In this document: piece after piece, positions 16,767 to 25,071 of the stretch | Layout of the letters: every line of letters begins with the position of its first letter | Position numbering within the stretch: position 1 is the first letter of the stretch | Translations under genes and position numbers: made by a program | The notes under the pieces: generated by a model | The model's input: the letters and a program-made list of their open reading frames with translations, nothing else | Database searches by the model: none | Told to the model about the DNA's origin: nothing | Assembly (NCBI RefSeq): GCF_017301735.1 | Contig: NZ_CP071090.1 | Span: 3,586,001 to 3,650,000, forward strand | Length of the DNA stretch: 64,000 bases | Direction of reading: 5' to 3' | Source of the DNA: Pyxidicoccus parkwaysis | GTDB lineage: Bacteria; Myxococcota; Myxococcia; Myxococcales; Myxococcaceae

Positions 16767-17048
16767 GCGCCTTCTCCTCTTTCGCTGCGTGTCTCCACCT
16801 CCCGCCGCAGGGGTACGGCAGGAAGCAGGTGACGGTGCCGCGGCGGCCGTCCTTCGTGGTGAGGCAGCGGTCCAGGGAGAGAGTCGTCGTCGGGTGATCC
16901 ACCGCGCGCGGCTGCCACGCTCTTCGATTTCAAGGAGGATGATGGGCGCTTATTGGCACGGTGTCAATAAGGCTCCGGGCAATTCCAGACATCCGGGTCG
17001 TGCCGCGTTGCGGCGAAGGGGTTCAGTGGGGGACGGCCTGGAGTCGCT

Positions 17049-17921
17049 TCAGGCGCTCGTTGTTTCCTTCGGCGCTGACGGCGCGCGGGCGGTGACCGTC
17101 CAGCAGGCAGCGGGGTATCGGACGTCCGCTCCATGCACATAGGGCTCGAAAGCGGCGCGGACCGTTTCGATGACCTGGGTGCGAGTCCGGTCGTCCGCCT
17201 CCTGGAGAATCATCCCGAGCGGACCGAGCCGGGTCAGGTAACGGACCAGCTCCTTCTCGGGAAGGGTGCAGGCAACATCTATGGGCTGGATGTCGATGCC
17301 TGCCCAGCCGCTCTCCTCCAGGATGTGTTGGATTCGTCGCGGGTCCGCGAAGGCGAACTGCCCCGGCGCATTCGGCCTGCGGGCGGGCAGGTTCGGCAGG
17401 AGCGGGGCCGCGGCGCGCTCGGCCGTCGTCATGAACGGATTCTCCGAGGGACTCCGCCACGCGATGAACCGCAGCTCTGCGTCGGCCTTCGCGGCATGCC
17501 TCAGGTTCGCGAAGGCCCGGACGGAGTCGTCGAAGAACATCACGCCGAAGCGCGAGATGATCAGGTCGAAGCTCCCAGCCTCGAAGGCGTGGTCCTGTGC
17601 GTTGGCTCGGATGAAACATGCCCGCGAGCCTTCTCGCTCGGCGCGGGCTCGGGCGACGGTGAGCATCGGCTCCGAGATGTCGATGCCGGTGCAGCCGCCT
17701 TCCGCTCCGAGCCTCCGCGCGACGGCGAGCGTCGTGGCGCCCGTACCGCAGCCCACGTCGAGCACCCGGCGCGCGGAGCCGGCGGAGACTGCTTCGACGA
17801 GCAGCTCCTCGAATGGCTTGAACATCGGGTCGAGCAACTCCTGCGCATCGACCCAGGCGCGGCCGGCGTGGCCATTCCAGAGCTTCATCTGCTCGTCATC
17901 CGCCTGTCGTGTGACACTCAT
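17049..17921 (-). CDS. SAM-dependent class I methyltransferase
   Basis: A 290-aa methyltransferase with motif I VLDVGCGTGATTLA, an acidic motif II GIDISEPML and motif IV FDLIISRFGVMFF, as in UbiE/ArsM-like small-molecule methyltransferases. The C-terminal half is a substrate-cap region without recognisable signature. It is divergent from a MerR-family regulator with 75 bp between the starts and a strong dyad in that gap, so regulation by the MerR protein is likely. Substrate is unknown. Confidence 0.88.
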   Translation of the reverse strand: MSVTRQADDEQMKLWNGHAGRAWVDAQELLDPMFKPFEELLVEAVSAGSARRVLDVGCGTGATTLAVARRLGAEGGCTGIDISEPMLTVARARAEREGSRACFIRANAQDHAFEAGSFDLIISRFGVMFFDDSVRAFANLRHAAKADAELRFIAWRSPSENPFMTTAERAAAPLLPNLPARRPNAPGQFAFADPRRIQHILEESGWAGIDIQPIDVACTLPEKELVRYLTRLGPLGMILQEADDRTRTQVIETVRAAFEPYVHGADVRYPAACWTVTARAPSAPKETTSA

Positions 17922-17972
17922 GGTCGTCTCCTTTCACGTGCCTTCAGCAATCGAAGGCCGTACCCTGCCACT

Positions 17973-17986
17973 TCAAGTCAACTTGA
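17973..17986. promoter_or_regulatory. MerR-type operator dyad
   Basis: Perfect inverted repeat TCAAGT-CA-ACTTGA in the 75-bp gap between the methyltransferase and MerR genes. Position and near-perfect symmetry fit a MerR-family operator, which usually sits between the -35 and -10 of the controlled promoter. The gap is too small to say which promoter it overlaps. Confidence 0.6.
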
Positions 17987-17996
17987 GGTCAAGCGG

Positions 17997-18419
17997 GTGA
18001 GAGACCTGGACATCACCGAAGTGGCGCGGCAATCCGGCGTTCCTGCCTCGACGCTGCGGTTCTACGAGGAGAAGGGGCTCATTGCCTCCACCGGCAGGCG
18101 GGGCCTGCGCCGGCTGTTCGACCCCGGCGTGCTGGAGCGGCTGGCGTTGATCGCAATGGGGCGCGCCGCTGGCTTCTCGCTCGACGAGATAGCGCTCATG
18201 TTCGCGCCGGACGGGCGGTTGCGCATCGACCGTCAGCTGCTCGTGGCCAAGGCGGAGGACCTGGACAGGACCATCCGCAACTTGAGCGCCATGCGCGACG
18301 GCCTGCGACACGCCGCCGCCTGCTCCGCGCCGAGCCACATGGAGTGCCCCACCTTCCGCCGCATCCTGCGGGCCGCCTCGACGGGAGCCATTGGCGCGCG
18401 AAGGAAGAAGGCTCGCTGA
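17997..18419 (+). CDS. MerR family transcriptional regulator
   Basis: A 140-aa regulator: winged helix-turn-helix DITEVARQSGVPASTLRFYEEKGLI, followed by the RRLFDPGVLERL and GFSLDEIALMF elements of MerR proteins, then a coiled-coil helix. The C-terminus has Cys residues in AACSAPSHMECPTF, which might bind a metal or act in redox sensing, although the spacing is not the SoxR iron-sulfur pattern. Start is the GTG at 17997 because the domain begins directly after it and the operator dyad lies just upstream. The partner gene is the divergent methyltransferase. Confidence 0.85.
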   Translation: MRDLDITEVARQSGVPASTLRFYEEKGLIASTGRRGLRRLFDPGVLERLALIAMGRAAGFSLDEIALMFAPDGRLRIDRQLLVAKAEDLDRTIRNLSAMRDGLRHAAACSAPSHMECPTFRRILRAASTGAIGARRKKAR

Positions 18420-18424
18420 GCACG

Positions 18425-18586
18425 ATGTCGCTACAGCCTCTATCGGGCGTCGAGCCGGAGGAGGACCGCCGGTACTACAAGTTCGAGCACAAGCGGCTCT
18501 CGTACGGGATGACCTTCTGCAACATCGAGAACTACGTGAACGAGCGCAAGCAGCGCATCCTGAATCTTCTCGAAGAGAAGCTCTGA
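18425..18586 (+). CDS. Small conserved-looking hypothetical protein (53 aa)
   Basis: A 53-aa reading frame starting 5 nt after the MerR stop and ending just before a strong intrinsic terminator. Composition is unlike a random GC-rich frame: balanced charged residues, aromatic cluster RRYYKFEHKRLSYGM, and an amphipathic C-terminal helix NERKQRILNLLEEKL. The start lacks a clear ribosome site, so it may be coupled to the MerR gene. No family is recognised. The terminator right after it supports a real transcript end here. Confidence 0.55.
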   Translation: MSLQPLSGVEPEEDRRYYKFEHKRLSYGMTFCNIENYVNERKQRILNLLEEKL

Positions 18587-18620
18587 GCCTCACTCCGTCG
18601 CCCGGGTGCGCGATGGACGC

Positions 18621-18665
18621 GTGCGCCTGCCTCCGGTCCGGTGGCAGGCGCACTTCATTTTTGAC
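18621..18665 (+). terminator. Intrinsic terminator after the MerR transcript
   Basis: Perfect 11-bp stem GTGCGCCTGCC / GGCAGGCGCAC with an 11-nt loop, followed by a T-rich tract TTCATTTTTG. It lies 34 nt after the stop of the 53-aa gene and is one of the few hairpins of the window with a real T-run. Confidence 0.85.
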
Positions 18666-18815
18666 TGCCCGTGGAGCGGGCCGCGCACTGATGGCGCGAG
18701 AGTCCGAGCGAGCCTGGAGGTGCGCGCGTGCCCCCCGGCAACTTTTGGGGCGCTCTTTCCAATAATCCAGGAACGGACGCACAACCCCACGTCCGTGAAT
18801 CCTGGAGCAATGAGC

Positions 18816-21149
18816 ATGACGACGCGCGTCACGGGCGGTGTTTCTTCGACGGGAGCTTCCTCCGCGAGCAGCGAGGCGGCCGAGGCCGCTCGGCGCGCGG
18901 CGGAAGAGGCCCGGCGCGCCGCCGAGGAGGCCCGCCGCAGGGCCCAGGAGGCCGCGGAAGCAGCGGAGCGGGCGCGCGCGCAGGCCCAGCTCACCAAGGG
19001 CCTCCAGGACGCGAAGAAGGACCCGAAGGTGGTGGCCGCGGACACCCAGGCGAAGCAGCTCGCGACGGCCGCCGAGAAGGCGACACAGCGCGCCAACAAC
19101 GCCGCCGTGGCCGCGGGGCAGCCGCGACCCTTCCCGTCCTCGACGCCCGCCACCAACACCTTCCGCAATGCCTTGATGAAGGACAGCGGTGACTTCTCCA
19201 GCCGTCCGCGCCCCTCGCTCTTCGGTGACCCGGCGCTCGGCGCCTTCCCGACGGGCTTCAGCCCCGCCAGCAACCTCGCCGGGCCCGCCGTCGCGCAGAC
19301 TGCCGCCACCACCGCTGCGAAGTCGCCCGACGAGGCCCGCACCAATCTTGTCGACGCGAAGAAGGCCTACGACGACGCGCACAAGAAGACCCAGGAGCTC
19401 AACGAGAAGCTGAACCAGGAGCTCGCCAAGCTCGGCCCGGCGCTGACCGACGCGCAGAAGCAGCAGTACGTGCAGGAGTTCCGGGAGAACCACCCGGACG
19501 AGTTCGCCGCCGAGGAGGCCGCGGCGAAGAAGCTCAACGACGCGCTCAATGACCCGAAGCTGCTCGAGGCCGCGAAGAGCAACCCGGACGTCGCCAAGGA
19601 GAGCGTCGACGCGGCGAAGTCGCTCGGGGAGTCCTCGCAGGCCAAGGGCGCGCTCGAGTGGGCCGGCAAGGCGTTGGACCCGAAGGGCCCGGCGGGCACC
19701 GCCTTCGAGGGCCTCAAGGACCAGATTGACGAAGACGTCATCTCGCCGGCGCTCACCACCGCCTCCGGACAGCTCCTGGCGGAGAACAACGGCGATGCGC
19801 AGGCGGCGCTGAAGCAGCTCACGGAAATCACCAAGCCGCTCGTCACGCTCGCCAAGGGCGGCGCGGCCATCAAGAACGGCATCCAGACCATCAAGGCGGC
19901 GCTCGAGTCGGGCGACCCGAATCCGCTGCGGCAGCTCTCGCAGTCGGGCGGCAAGCTGGGCACGGCGCTGGCGGGCGTGGGCGTCGCCTTCGGCCTGGCG
20001 ACCGCGACGAGCGACGCGAAGCGGGGCGAGTGGGGCAACTTCGTCAAGGACCTGGCCAACACGGGCCGCAGCGGCGCGCAGGCCGCCGCCTCCGTGATGC
20101 GCACCCTCGGCGAGTCGGGCCGCATCGCCGCGCAGACGGGCGAGAAGGCGGCGGCGTTCCTGTCGCGCCTGGCGCCCGCGTTCGGCGTGGTGGCCAACTC
20201 GGTGGTGCTCGCGGACCACTTCAAGGACTTCCTGGACGACCCGTCCGTCGGTGGTGGCGTGCAGGCCTTCGGCGACGCGGTGGCGGTGGTGGGCGCGGGC
20301 CTGGGCACGGTGCTCCCAGGCGTCGGGCAGATTGTCGAGGGCGTGGGCCTGGTGCTCTCCGCGTTCGGCGGCCTGCTCGTCAACAAGGAGAAGCAGGAGG
20401 CGCTGGACAACGAGTCCGAGGGCATCCTCAAGGAGATGGGCGTCGACGGGGACGTGGCGAAGACGCTCGCGCACGGCGATGACCAGCCCGAGCGGCTGTC
20501 CAAGGACCTGGGCCTGTCTCCGGCGCAGATTCAGGACCTCGCCAAGCGCTACCCGACGATTTTCGACGCCCCGGGCCTGGGACAGTCGGTCATCGACGCC
20601 GCGAAGGCGTGCGGCATGAAGGGCCAGGACGCGGTGGGCTTCGTCGACGCGCTGTCGAAGGGCAATCCGGACTTCGCGTGGGACTTGCTGGGCGTGAAGC
20701 CGAACATCCAGGGCGACGGCACGCACCCGACGTCCACGGACGACTCGTGGCGCGCGTACGTGCAGGGCCGCTACCCGGATGCGTACGCGTACGCGCAGCA
20801 GCACGCGCCGGACCTCTTCGGCAAGAGCGCGGAGTCGCGCCTCAAGGCGGACCGCGACTTCGAGCAGAACGCCGGGATGATGGACTTCCCGCTCGTGTAC
20901 GCGCGCCTGTGCGACAAGAACAAGGGCGACGAGGCGTACACCAGTGAGTTCATCAACCGGATGAAGGACAACGGCTACCTGGACAACTTCGTGCGGTTCA
21001 TCGATCAGAACGGCCTGGACATGGACCGCAGCGGCGCGAAGGCCGCGCTCGATGCCGCAGTGAAGACAGGCGTGCTCTCCGAGGCAGACATCCAGAAGTA
21101 CATGAACGGCAGCAACGGCGACGCCTGGCACTCCATCCTCGGCCGCTGA
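18816..21149 (+). CDS. Large Ala-rich protein with coiled coil and hydrophobic core segment, unknown function
   Basis: A 777-aa protein of unknown family. Residues about 14-60 are a highly charged Ala/Arg/Glu heptad repeat (EARRAAEEARR units), predicted long coiled coil. A Pro/Ser/Phe-rich linker follows to about 160, then helical segments. Near residues 485-525 a Gly/Val-rich stretch (VVGAGLGTVLPGVG, GLVLSAFGGLL) is hydrophobic enough to enter a membrane. The C-terminal 200 residues are soluble and acidic with several FVDALSKG/FINRMKD-like helices. There is no signal peptide. The combination resembles pore-forming or secreted effector proteins, but nothing proves it. ATG 18816 has GGAG at 8 nt; an ATG two codons earlier has poor spacing. 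A 12-bp hairpin follows the gene. Confidence 0.75.
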   Translation: MTTRVTGGVSSTGASSASSEAAEAARRAAEEARRAAEEARRRAQEAAEAAERARAQAQLTKGLQDAKKDPKVVAADTQAKQLATAAEKATQRANNAAVAAGQPRPFPSSTPATNTFRNALMKDSGDFSSRPRPSLFGDPALGAFPTGFSPASNLAGPAVAQTAATTAAKSPDEARTNLVDAKKAYDDAHKKTQELNEKLNQELAKLGPALTDAQKQQYVQEFRENHPDEFAAEEAAAKKLNDALNDPKLLEAAKSNPDVAKESVDAAKSLGESSQAKGALEWAGKALDPKGPAGTAFEGLKDQIDEDVISPALTTASGQLLAENNGDAQAALKQLTEITKPLVTLAKGGAAIKNGIQTIKAALESGDPNPLRQLSQSGGKLGTALAGVGVAFGLATATSDAKRGEWGNFVKDLANTGRSGAQAAASVMRTLGESGRIAAQTGEKAAAFLSRLAPAFGVVANSVVLADHFKDFLDDPSVGGGVQAFGDAVAVVGAGLGTVLPGVGQIVEGVGLVLSAFGGLLVNKEKQEALDNESEGILKEMGVDGDVAKTLAHGDDQPERLSKDLGLSPAQIQDLAKRYPTIFDAPGLGQSVIDAAKACGMKGQDAVGFVDALSKGNPDFAWDLLGVKPNIQGDGTHPTSTDDSWRAYVQGRYPDAYAYAQQHAPDLFGKSAESRLKADRDFEQNAGMMDFPLVYARLCDKNKGDEAYTSEFINRMKDNGYLDNFVRFIDQNGLDMDRSGAKAALDAAVKTGVLSEADIQKYMNGSNGDAWHSILGR

Positions 21150-21161
21150 GCGTGACGGACT

Positions 21162-21193
21162 GGAGCGCCTCGAGGGTGACATCGAGGCGCTCC
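21162..21193 (+). terminator. Strong hairpin after the 777-aa protein gene
   Basis: Perfect 12-bp inverted repeat (GGAGCGCCTCGA / TCGAGGCGCTCC) with an 8-nt loop, starting 13 nt after the stop codon. No T-tract follows, so it may be a factor-assisted terminator or an mRNA 3'-end stabiliser. Confidence 0.6.
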
Positions 21194-21273
21194 GGGTACG
21201 AGTGAAGCGCTCCTCGACGTGCGACGCGGCCCGGGCAGGGCGTCAGTAGTCCACGGCCGGGGCGAACCCGGCG

Positions 21274-21430
21274 TCAGTTCTTGGTGATGTTCAAGCGGGC
21301 GACGCTGCCGTACTCCCCGGCATAGTCCTCGATAATGATTAGCAGCCTGGTGCCCTTGATGAGGCTGTTGAGCGGGTGACCCCAGCCTCCAGGAATAATC
21401 AAACGTCCACCGAAGGGATTTGTGCCTCCT
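21274..21430 (-). pseudogene. Possible gene remnant in a lower-GC patch
   Basis: The 340-bp gap between the 777-aa gene and the first small secreted protein has distinctly lower GC. On the minus strand it holds a frame ending with GRLIIPGGWGHPLNSLIKG and LIIIEDYAGEYGSVARL that looks protein-like, but upstream it runs into the palindrome and the opposite-strand gene and has no plausible start. It could be the 3' end of a truncated gene. No family is recognised, and confidence is low. Confidence 0.25.
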
Positions 21431-21442
21431 CGTTTGTTCGGG

Positions 21443-21464
21443 TGTTCGGGAATTTTCCCGAACA
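21443..21464. promoter_or_regulatory. 22-bp palindrome upstream of small secreted protein gene
   Basis: TGTTCGGGAA-TT-TTCCCGAACA is a perfect dyad 27 bp before the ATG at 21491. A second half-site GTTCGGG sits at 21436-21442. The location close to the start suggests a repressor or activator operator; no regulator gene lies adjacent. Confidence 0.55.
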
Positions 21465-21490
21465 TGGGAACTCCCAAGAGGGGGAAGACA

Positions 21491-21889
21491 ATGAAGCGAA
21501 TCCTGAAGGCGTTGACGCCCGTCGTGTCACTTGCGGCGCTCGCCGCGGCTCCCGTGGCGCTGGCCGGATACAAGGCGGAGTCGGCGTACTGCTACAAGAA
21601 CACGGATGGCTCGGGGGGTTGTTACGGAAGCCTGCTCGGCTTCCGCAACCACGCCGGCGCCAACACGTACGCGTACTTCGTGCAGTACTACTCGGGCGTG
21701 AAGTACTTCTACGCGAACTACACGTCCGGCACGACGACGACGTATTTCTCGTGCACGCCCAATACGGCCACCGGCGCGCAGTGGACCAAGGCGCTGAACC
21801 ACTCGGGGTACTTCTCCGTCTACTGGGATGCCTCGGGCATGTGCAATTCGTTGTATCTGTACAACGGCAGCCAGTACGCCAACTTCTGA
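21491..21889 (+). CDS. Small secreted Cys-containing protein, paralogue 1
   Basis: A 132-aa protein with a clear signal peptide (MKRILKAL, hydrophobic core VVSLAALAAAPVALA, cleavage before GYK). The mature part is Tyr/Gly/Ser/Thr-rich with four Cys and the block CYKNTDGSGGCYGSLLGFRN, which is shared almost exactly with the protein at 22611-23018. This points to a duplicated family of small exported beta-rich proteins with probable disulfides. No known family is recognised. GGGGAAG precedes the ATG. GC content is below that of the neighbours, suggesting acquisition. It is followed 6 nt later by a membrane-anchored protein gene. Confidence 0.8.
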   Translation: MKRILKALTPVVSLAALAAAPVALAGYKAESAYCYKNTDGSGGCYGSLLGFRNHAGANTYAYFVQYYSGVKYFYANYTSGTTTTYFSCTPNTATGAQWTKALNHSGYFSVYWDASGMCNSLYLYNGSQYANF

Positions 21890-21895
21890 GCCGCC

Positions 21896-22471
21896 ATGTC
21901 TGTCATTGCCCTGCGTGGATGGCTCCCGGGCCTCGTCCTGGCCCTGGGGAGCGGAGTGGGTAGCTGGCTCGCGGTGAGCCAGGGACAGCAGGCCCAGGAG
22001 CTGCGGATGCAGCAACTGTCCGACGACGTCGCATCGCTGCGCCGGGCTGTCCGGGCGTTGCCGGCGCCGGCTTCCGTCATGCCTCCTGGAGGCAACGCGG
22101 CGGGGATTCCTCCGTCCCTGGAGGCGGGCGCGGCACGGCCTACGTCCGAGGACCTGGATGCCATCGCCGCGCGGATGGTCACCCTGTTGAAGCAGTCCGG
22201 GGCACTCGCCGAGGGACCGCGCCCAGCGGAGCCTCCGGCGCCACCTCCGCCCCTGACTCCGGAGCAGCACGCGGCCGCCACTCGGGCCGACGTGCTGGTG
22301 GAGCGGGTGGTGTCCAGCGGGCACATGACAGCCGAGGACGTTCGCGACATTCGCCGTGAGCTCTCTCAGCTCGGCGGCCGGGCCGAAGCCGAGGCGCTCC
22401 GCCGGAGAATCGTCGTCGCCATCAACCAGAACCGGCTCATCCCCTCGGACGATGCCGAAGGGCTGCCGTAG
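21896..22471 (+). CDS. Membrane-anchored protein of unknown function
   Basis: A 191-aa protein with one N-terminal hydrophobic helix (LPGLVLALGSGVGSWLAV), a short coiled-coil-like segment QELRMQQLSDDVASLRRAV, a Pro/Ala-rich linker and a helical C-terminal domain (VERVVSSGHMTAEDVRDIRREL). It starts 6 nt after the small secreted protein gene and ends 139 nt before its paralogue, so the three genes look like one locus. A periplasmic helper or anchor role is possible. No family is recognised. Confidence 0.7.
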   Translation: MSVIALRGWLPGLVLALGSGVGSWLAVSQGQQAQELRMQQLSDDVASLRRAVRALPAPASVMPPGGNAAGIPPSLEAGAARPTSEDLDAIAARMVTLLKQSGALAEGPRPAEPPAPPPPLTPEQHAAATRADVLVERVVSSGHMTAEDVRDIRRELSQLGGRAEAEALRRRIVVAINQNRLIPSDDAEGLP

Positions 22472-22610
22472 GGCCCACTCGGACTCGCCGGGCAGGGAGG
22501 TGTCTGCCTGACGGAAGTACACCGGGAGGACGCGTCACGCGCTCCTGGAAGCAATCCATACGAACCCATGCGGGGCACAGCCATGCGCTGGCCCCATCGA
22601 GGAGAAGACC

Positions 22611-23018
22611 ATGAAGTTCCCGCATCTGAAGTCGCTGACCCCCGTGGTGGCGCTCGCCACCCTCGGCCTGTCCTCCGTCGCGAGCGCGGGCCTCACGTAC
22701 CAGGGCGCCACCTGCTACCAGAACACGGATGGCTCGGGGTACTGCTACGGCAGCATGCTCGGCTTCCGGGAGGATGCGACGACGACCTCGTACGCGTCCT
22801 TCCGCGAGGACGAGGACGGCACGCGCAGCTTCTACGCCCGGTACACGGTGGCGGGCTCCACCGCGGCCAGCTCGTACTCCTGCATCCCGGACGCCACGGT
22901 GTCCTCCCTCTGGAACGTGGCGCTGAGCACCCGCGGCTACTTCTACGTGGCGTGGAACACCGCCGGTACCTGCACGTACCTCCGCGTGTCGAACGGCTCG
23001 AACTACACGAACTTCTAG
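22611..23018 (+). CDS. Small secreted Cys-containing protein, paralogue 2
   Basis: A 135-aa exported protein; signal peptide KSLTPVVALATLGLSSVASA, cleaved before GLTYQG. It shares with the protein at 21491-21889 the block CYQNTDGSGYCYGSMLGFR, the order of Cys residues, the aromatic FYARYTV segment and the ending NGSNYTNF (NGSQYANF in the paralogue). The stop codon TAG is part of the CTAG target of the IS element that starts directly after it, so the coding sequence was left intact. GGAGAAGACC precedes the ATG. Function unknown. Confidence 0.82.
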   Translation: MKFPHLKSLTPVVALATLGLSSVASAGLTYQGATCYQNTDGSGYCYGSMLGFREDATTTSYASFREDEDGTRSFYARYTVAGSTAASSYSCIPDATVSSLWNVALSTRGYFYVAWNTAGTCTYLRVSNGSNYTNF

Positions 23019-24745
23019 AACGTCGATCAGGTTACGGCGAGGGAGCAGGCAAGGCCCAGGGGGATCGACGCCAGCGCCAGGAGTGAGCAGGTAGGTCCAT
23101 GGAGACGGCAGGAGCGAGCATGGACCGATGGACGCCCGAGGTCGCGTGTAGCGAGAGGGAAGAGCGGCTGCTGAAGCTGGCGGGCAAGAGCCGCAGGCTC
23201 CTGGTCTTCCTGCGACGGCATCGCCATGAGTTGTTCGACGAGGCCTTCCAGGCGGAATTGGAGGGCATGTACCGGCAGACGGGCCAGGGCGAGGCTCCCC
23301 AGCCCCCGGCCCTGCTGTGCATGGCGCTGCTGCTGCAAGGCTACCTGCAAGTCTCCGATGCGGAGGCCGTCCGGCTGTCGGCCACGGACCGGTGCTGGCG
23401 TGTGGTGCTGGGCACGCTGGTGCCCGACGATGACGCACCCGCCTTCTCGCAGGGAGGCTTGCAGCAGTTCCGCGAGCGACTCATCCACCACGACATGGAC
23501 CGGCGCCTGCTGGAGCGCACGGTGGAGGTGGCCAAGAAGACGAAGGCCTTCGACTGGAAGAAGCTGCCGGCGACGCTGCGATTGGCGGTGGACAGCCGCC
23601 CTTTAGAGGGAGCCGGGCGGGTTGAAGACACCTTCAACCTGCTCGGCCACGCGGGGAAGAAGCTCGCCGAGGGCGCCGCCCGTCTGCTGGGCACGGACGT
23701 GGAGGAAGTCTGCCGCCAGGCTCGGGCGCCGGTGCTGCTGGGTACCAGCGTGAAGGCGGCGCTGGACATCGACTGGAGCGATGCCGACGAGAAGCAGGAC
23801 GCATTGAATCGTCTGGTACGGCAGGTGGACCGGCTGGCGGCATGGGTGGCGCGGCACGTGGACGGGGCCGAAGAGGCGCCGCTGCGCCGCTACATCGAGG
23901 CGCTCGGACAGGTGAAGGCGCAGGACTTGGAGCCGGTGGAAGCAGGTGGGGTGCGCCTGCGCCAGGGCGTTGCCCCCGACAGACGCATCTCAATCGAAGA
24001 CGAAGAGATGCGGCATGGGCGTAAAAGCAAGAGCAAGCGTTTCAATGGCTACAAGCAGCACATCGGCACGCACCTGGATGCGGAGCTGGTGCTGGCGTGT
24101 ACGGTGACGCCCGCCAACCGACCCGAAGAGGAGGCCACCCCGGAGCTGAAGAAAGACTTGCGGCGGCTGGGCCTGGAGCCGGACGCGGTGTTCATTGATA
24201 GGGCATACGTGAACAGCGAGCTGACCGAGGAGGTGAAGCAGGCCGGTGGAGAGGTGGTGTGCAAGCCATGGCCCGGGCGCGGTGCCAGGCCGGGCCTGTA
24301 TGGCAAGAAGGACTTCGCGGTGGACGTGAAGGCGGGCACCATTACCTGCCCGGCCGGTCAGGTGGAGGCCTTCGAGCCCGGGCACGTGGTGCAGTTCGAC
24401 CCGGAGGTGTGCGGGGCGTGCGCGCTGCGCGCCCAATGCACGCACGCGGCCTCCGGACGCGGCAGGAGCGTCCGGCTGGGCGAGGACGAGGGCCTGCAGA
24501 AGCGACTGCGAAGGCTGCAAGGCACGCGCTCGGGACGGGCGAAGCTGCGCGAGCGGGTGCCCGTCGAGCACCAGCTCGCCCACCTCAGCCAGCGCCAGGG
24601 CTCGCGGGCTCGCTACCGCGGCACCCGGAAGAACACCTTCGACCTTCGCAGGCTCTGTGCGCTCCAGAACCTGGAGACCATCCATCGCCGCATCGACGAG
24701 CAGCGGCGTCTTGCGGCCTGAGGTGCCTCTAACCTGTTCGGCGCT
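23019..24745 (+). mobile_element. IS1182-family insertion sequence
   Basis: A complete element of about 1.73 kb with one transposase gene. Imperfect terminal inverted repeats lie at both ends: AACGTCGATCAGGTTA (left) and AGCGCCGAACAGGTTA (right, reverse complement), 13 of 16 identical. It is flanked by CTAG at 23015-23018 and 24746-24749, read as a 4-bp target duplication of a palindromic target. The ends and intact transposase suggest it may still be mobile. Removing the element restores the sequence TTCTAGCAGG downstream of the small secreted protein gene. Confidence 0.82.
23120..24721 (+). CDS. IS1182-family transposase
   Basis: A 533-aa transposase with an N-terminal DUF772-type domain (LLCMALLLQGYLQVSDAEAV) and a C-terminal DDE domain. 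Likely catalytic Asp residues are in RLAVDSRPLEG and VFIDRAYVNSEL, and the family tail motif ARYRGTRKNTFDLRRLCALQNLE supplies the Glu region. A Cys-rich insert (CGACALRAQCTH) is typical of the family. ATG 23120 has GGAG 5 nt upstream; an ATG seven codons earlier is possible. The frame is intact throughout. Confidence 0.92.
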   Translation: MDRWTPEVACSEREERLLKLAGKSRRLLVFLRRHRHELFDEAFQAELEGMYRQTGQGEAPQPPALLCMALLLQGYLQVSDAEAVRLSATDRCWRVVLGTLVPDDDAPAFSQGGLQQFRERLIHHDMDRRLLERTVEVAKKTKAFDWKKLPATLRLAVDSRPLEGAGRVEDTFNLLGHAGKKLAEGAARLLGTDVEEVCRQARAPVLLGTSVKAALDIDWSDADEKQDALNRLVRQVDRLAAWVARHVDGAEEAPLRRYIEALGQVKAQDLEPVEAGGVRLRQGVAPDRRISIEDEEMRHGRKSKSKRFNGYKQHIGTHLDAELVLACTVTPANRPEEEATPELKKDLRRLGLEPDAVFIDRAYVNSELTEEVKQAGGEVVCKPWPGRGARPGLYGKKDFAVDVKAGTITCPAGQVEAFEPGHVVQFDPEVCGACALRAQCTHAASGRGRSVRLGEDEGLQKRLRRLQGTRSGRAKLRERVPVEHQLAHLSQRQGSRARYRGTRKNTFDLRRLCALQNLETIHRRIDEQRRLAA

Positions 24746-24749
24746 CTAG

Positions 24750-24918
24750 CAGGACGTGAAGCAACGCATCCGGAGCGCACCGAGTCCCGGCGCTCCAGCT
24801 CGAGCCAGTGGGTGGTGTGGCCCACGTTGGGATTGAAGCCCGGGGCGGGGGAGAGGATGACCTCGCCCCGGGCGTTCATCCACTGCTCGGTGTAGCCGGC
24901 GGGCAGGTACGGGCCGGG
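24750..24918 (-). pseudogene. C-terminal gene remnant beside the IS element
   Basis: On the minus strand a convincing protein segment is visible (PYLPAGYTEQWMNARGEVIL, then PGFNPNVGHTTHWLELERRD), but it has no start within reach and runs into the IS end without a stop. It looks like the tail of a larger secreted or repeat protein that was deleted. The remaining stretch up to 25071 holds only short frames; one on the plus strand ends SLNYKSHPWIDHERLSRK and may be another fragment. Confidence 0.4.
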
Positions 24919-25071
24919 CCCTGGCGGAACCCTTCAGCAGCCCTCCTCGGCCCTCCTTCGTTTCATGCTCGTTTCACGAAGAACCTGTTGCTCCCCGCCG
25001 CGCTGACCTTTGGCTCGCTGAACTACAAGAGCCACCCGTGGATCGATCATGAGCGGCTGAGCCGGAAGTAG

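Noticed and set aside
16940..16970. TTGGCACGGTGTCAAT resembling a sigma-54 -24 element
   Set aside because: The -12 TTGC element is absent and the orientation does not lead to a gene start.
24808..25071. 87-aa plus-strand frame ending SLNYKSHPWIDHERLSRK
   Set aside because: The first half is antisense to the gene remnant beside the IS. Only the last ~35 residues look protein-like and no start fits; at most a fragment.
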